Source: Chromatiales bacterium (lineage in GTDB: Bacteria > Pseudomonadota > Gammaproteobacteria > Chromatiales > Chromatiaceae). Taken from it: DNA of 23,375 nucleotides. Positions within the stretch are counted from its first letter, which is position 1. Every line of letters starts with the position of its first letter. Shown here piece after piece: positions 23,357 to 23,375 of the stretch. Location: assembly GCA_024762485.1 (NCBI GenBank), contig JANTHH010000012.1, positions 1 to 23,375 on the forward strand, read 5' to 3'. A model generated the notes under the pieces. It ran no database searches, had not been told where the DNA came from, and saw only the letters and a program-made list of their open reading frames with translations. A program made the translations under genes and the position numbers.

Positions 23357-23375
23357 CAGTCGCGCTCCTCGGCAG
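23356..23375 (-). CDS. nuoJ: NADH-quinone oxidoreductase subunit J, last codons only
   Basis: The frame ending at TGA (23358-23356) reads AEERD before the stop and runs off the right edge. The call rests on its place directly before nuoK with a one-base overlap, as in standard nuo operons; too little is present to recognise it by sequence. Confidence 0.65.

Overview
The window looks like a chromosomal segment of a GC-rich gammaproteobacterium, possibly of a Chromatiales or Ectothiorhodospiraceae-like lineage. That placement is inferred from gene content and protein style, not from a marker gene. Most of the DNA is densely packed with intact genes. No phage, IS transposase or CRISPR array was seen.

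Layout: (1) Bases 1-2622, minus strand: the first 693 codons of a large secreted SpvB/TcB-type toxin-like protein with five FG-GAP-like calcium motifs; it runs off the left edge. A small membrane-anchored protein lies directly upstream of it. (2) 2623-3276 is gene-poor, with one possible small secreted peptide. (3) 3277-4859, plus strand: purE-purK, ending at a bidirectional terminator. (4) 4935-7213, minus strand: an overlapping DUF6502-DUF5666 gene pair, apparently leaderless, with a palindrome over its -10 box. (5) 7377-8969, minus strand: gpmI. (6) 9350-11471, plus strand: an ATP-grasp ligase-like gene and an Ntn-type isoaspartyl peptidase, preceded by a good sigma-54 promoter match. (7) 11518-12282, minus strand: a membrane-anchored zinc metalloprotease-like protein. 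(8) 12393-17189: a selenium island. senA (EgtB-like selenoneine synthase), an unknown 63-residue protein and an oxidoreductase-SelD fusion lie on the minus strand; senB (selenosugar synthase) diverges from senA. (9) 17190-17959: a decayed junction with a truncated metallophosphoesterase and an 11-bp tandem repeat. (10) 17960-23375, minus strand: initiator tRNA-fMet and the end of the nuo operon (nuoN, M, L, K and the last codons of nuoJ).

How the genes work together: SelD makes selenophosphate, SenB uses it to make a selenosugar, and SenA joins the selenium to hercynine to give selenoneine, a selenium analogue of ergothioneine. The hercynine-making methyltransferase EgtD is not in the window. 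The fused N-terminal flavoprotein of SelD and the 63-residue protein are the parts of this island with no settled role. The sigma-54-like promoter suggests, without proof, that the ATP-grasp/isoaspartyl peptidase pair responds to nitrogen or to another enhancer-binding activator. The nuo genes encode the membrane arm of respiratory complex I, and purEK and gpmI are housekeeping metabolism.
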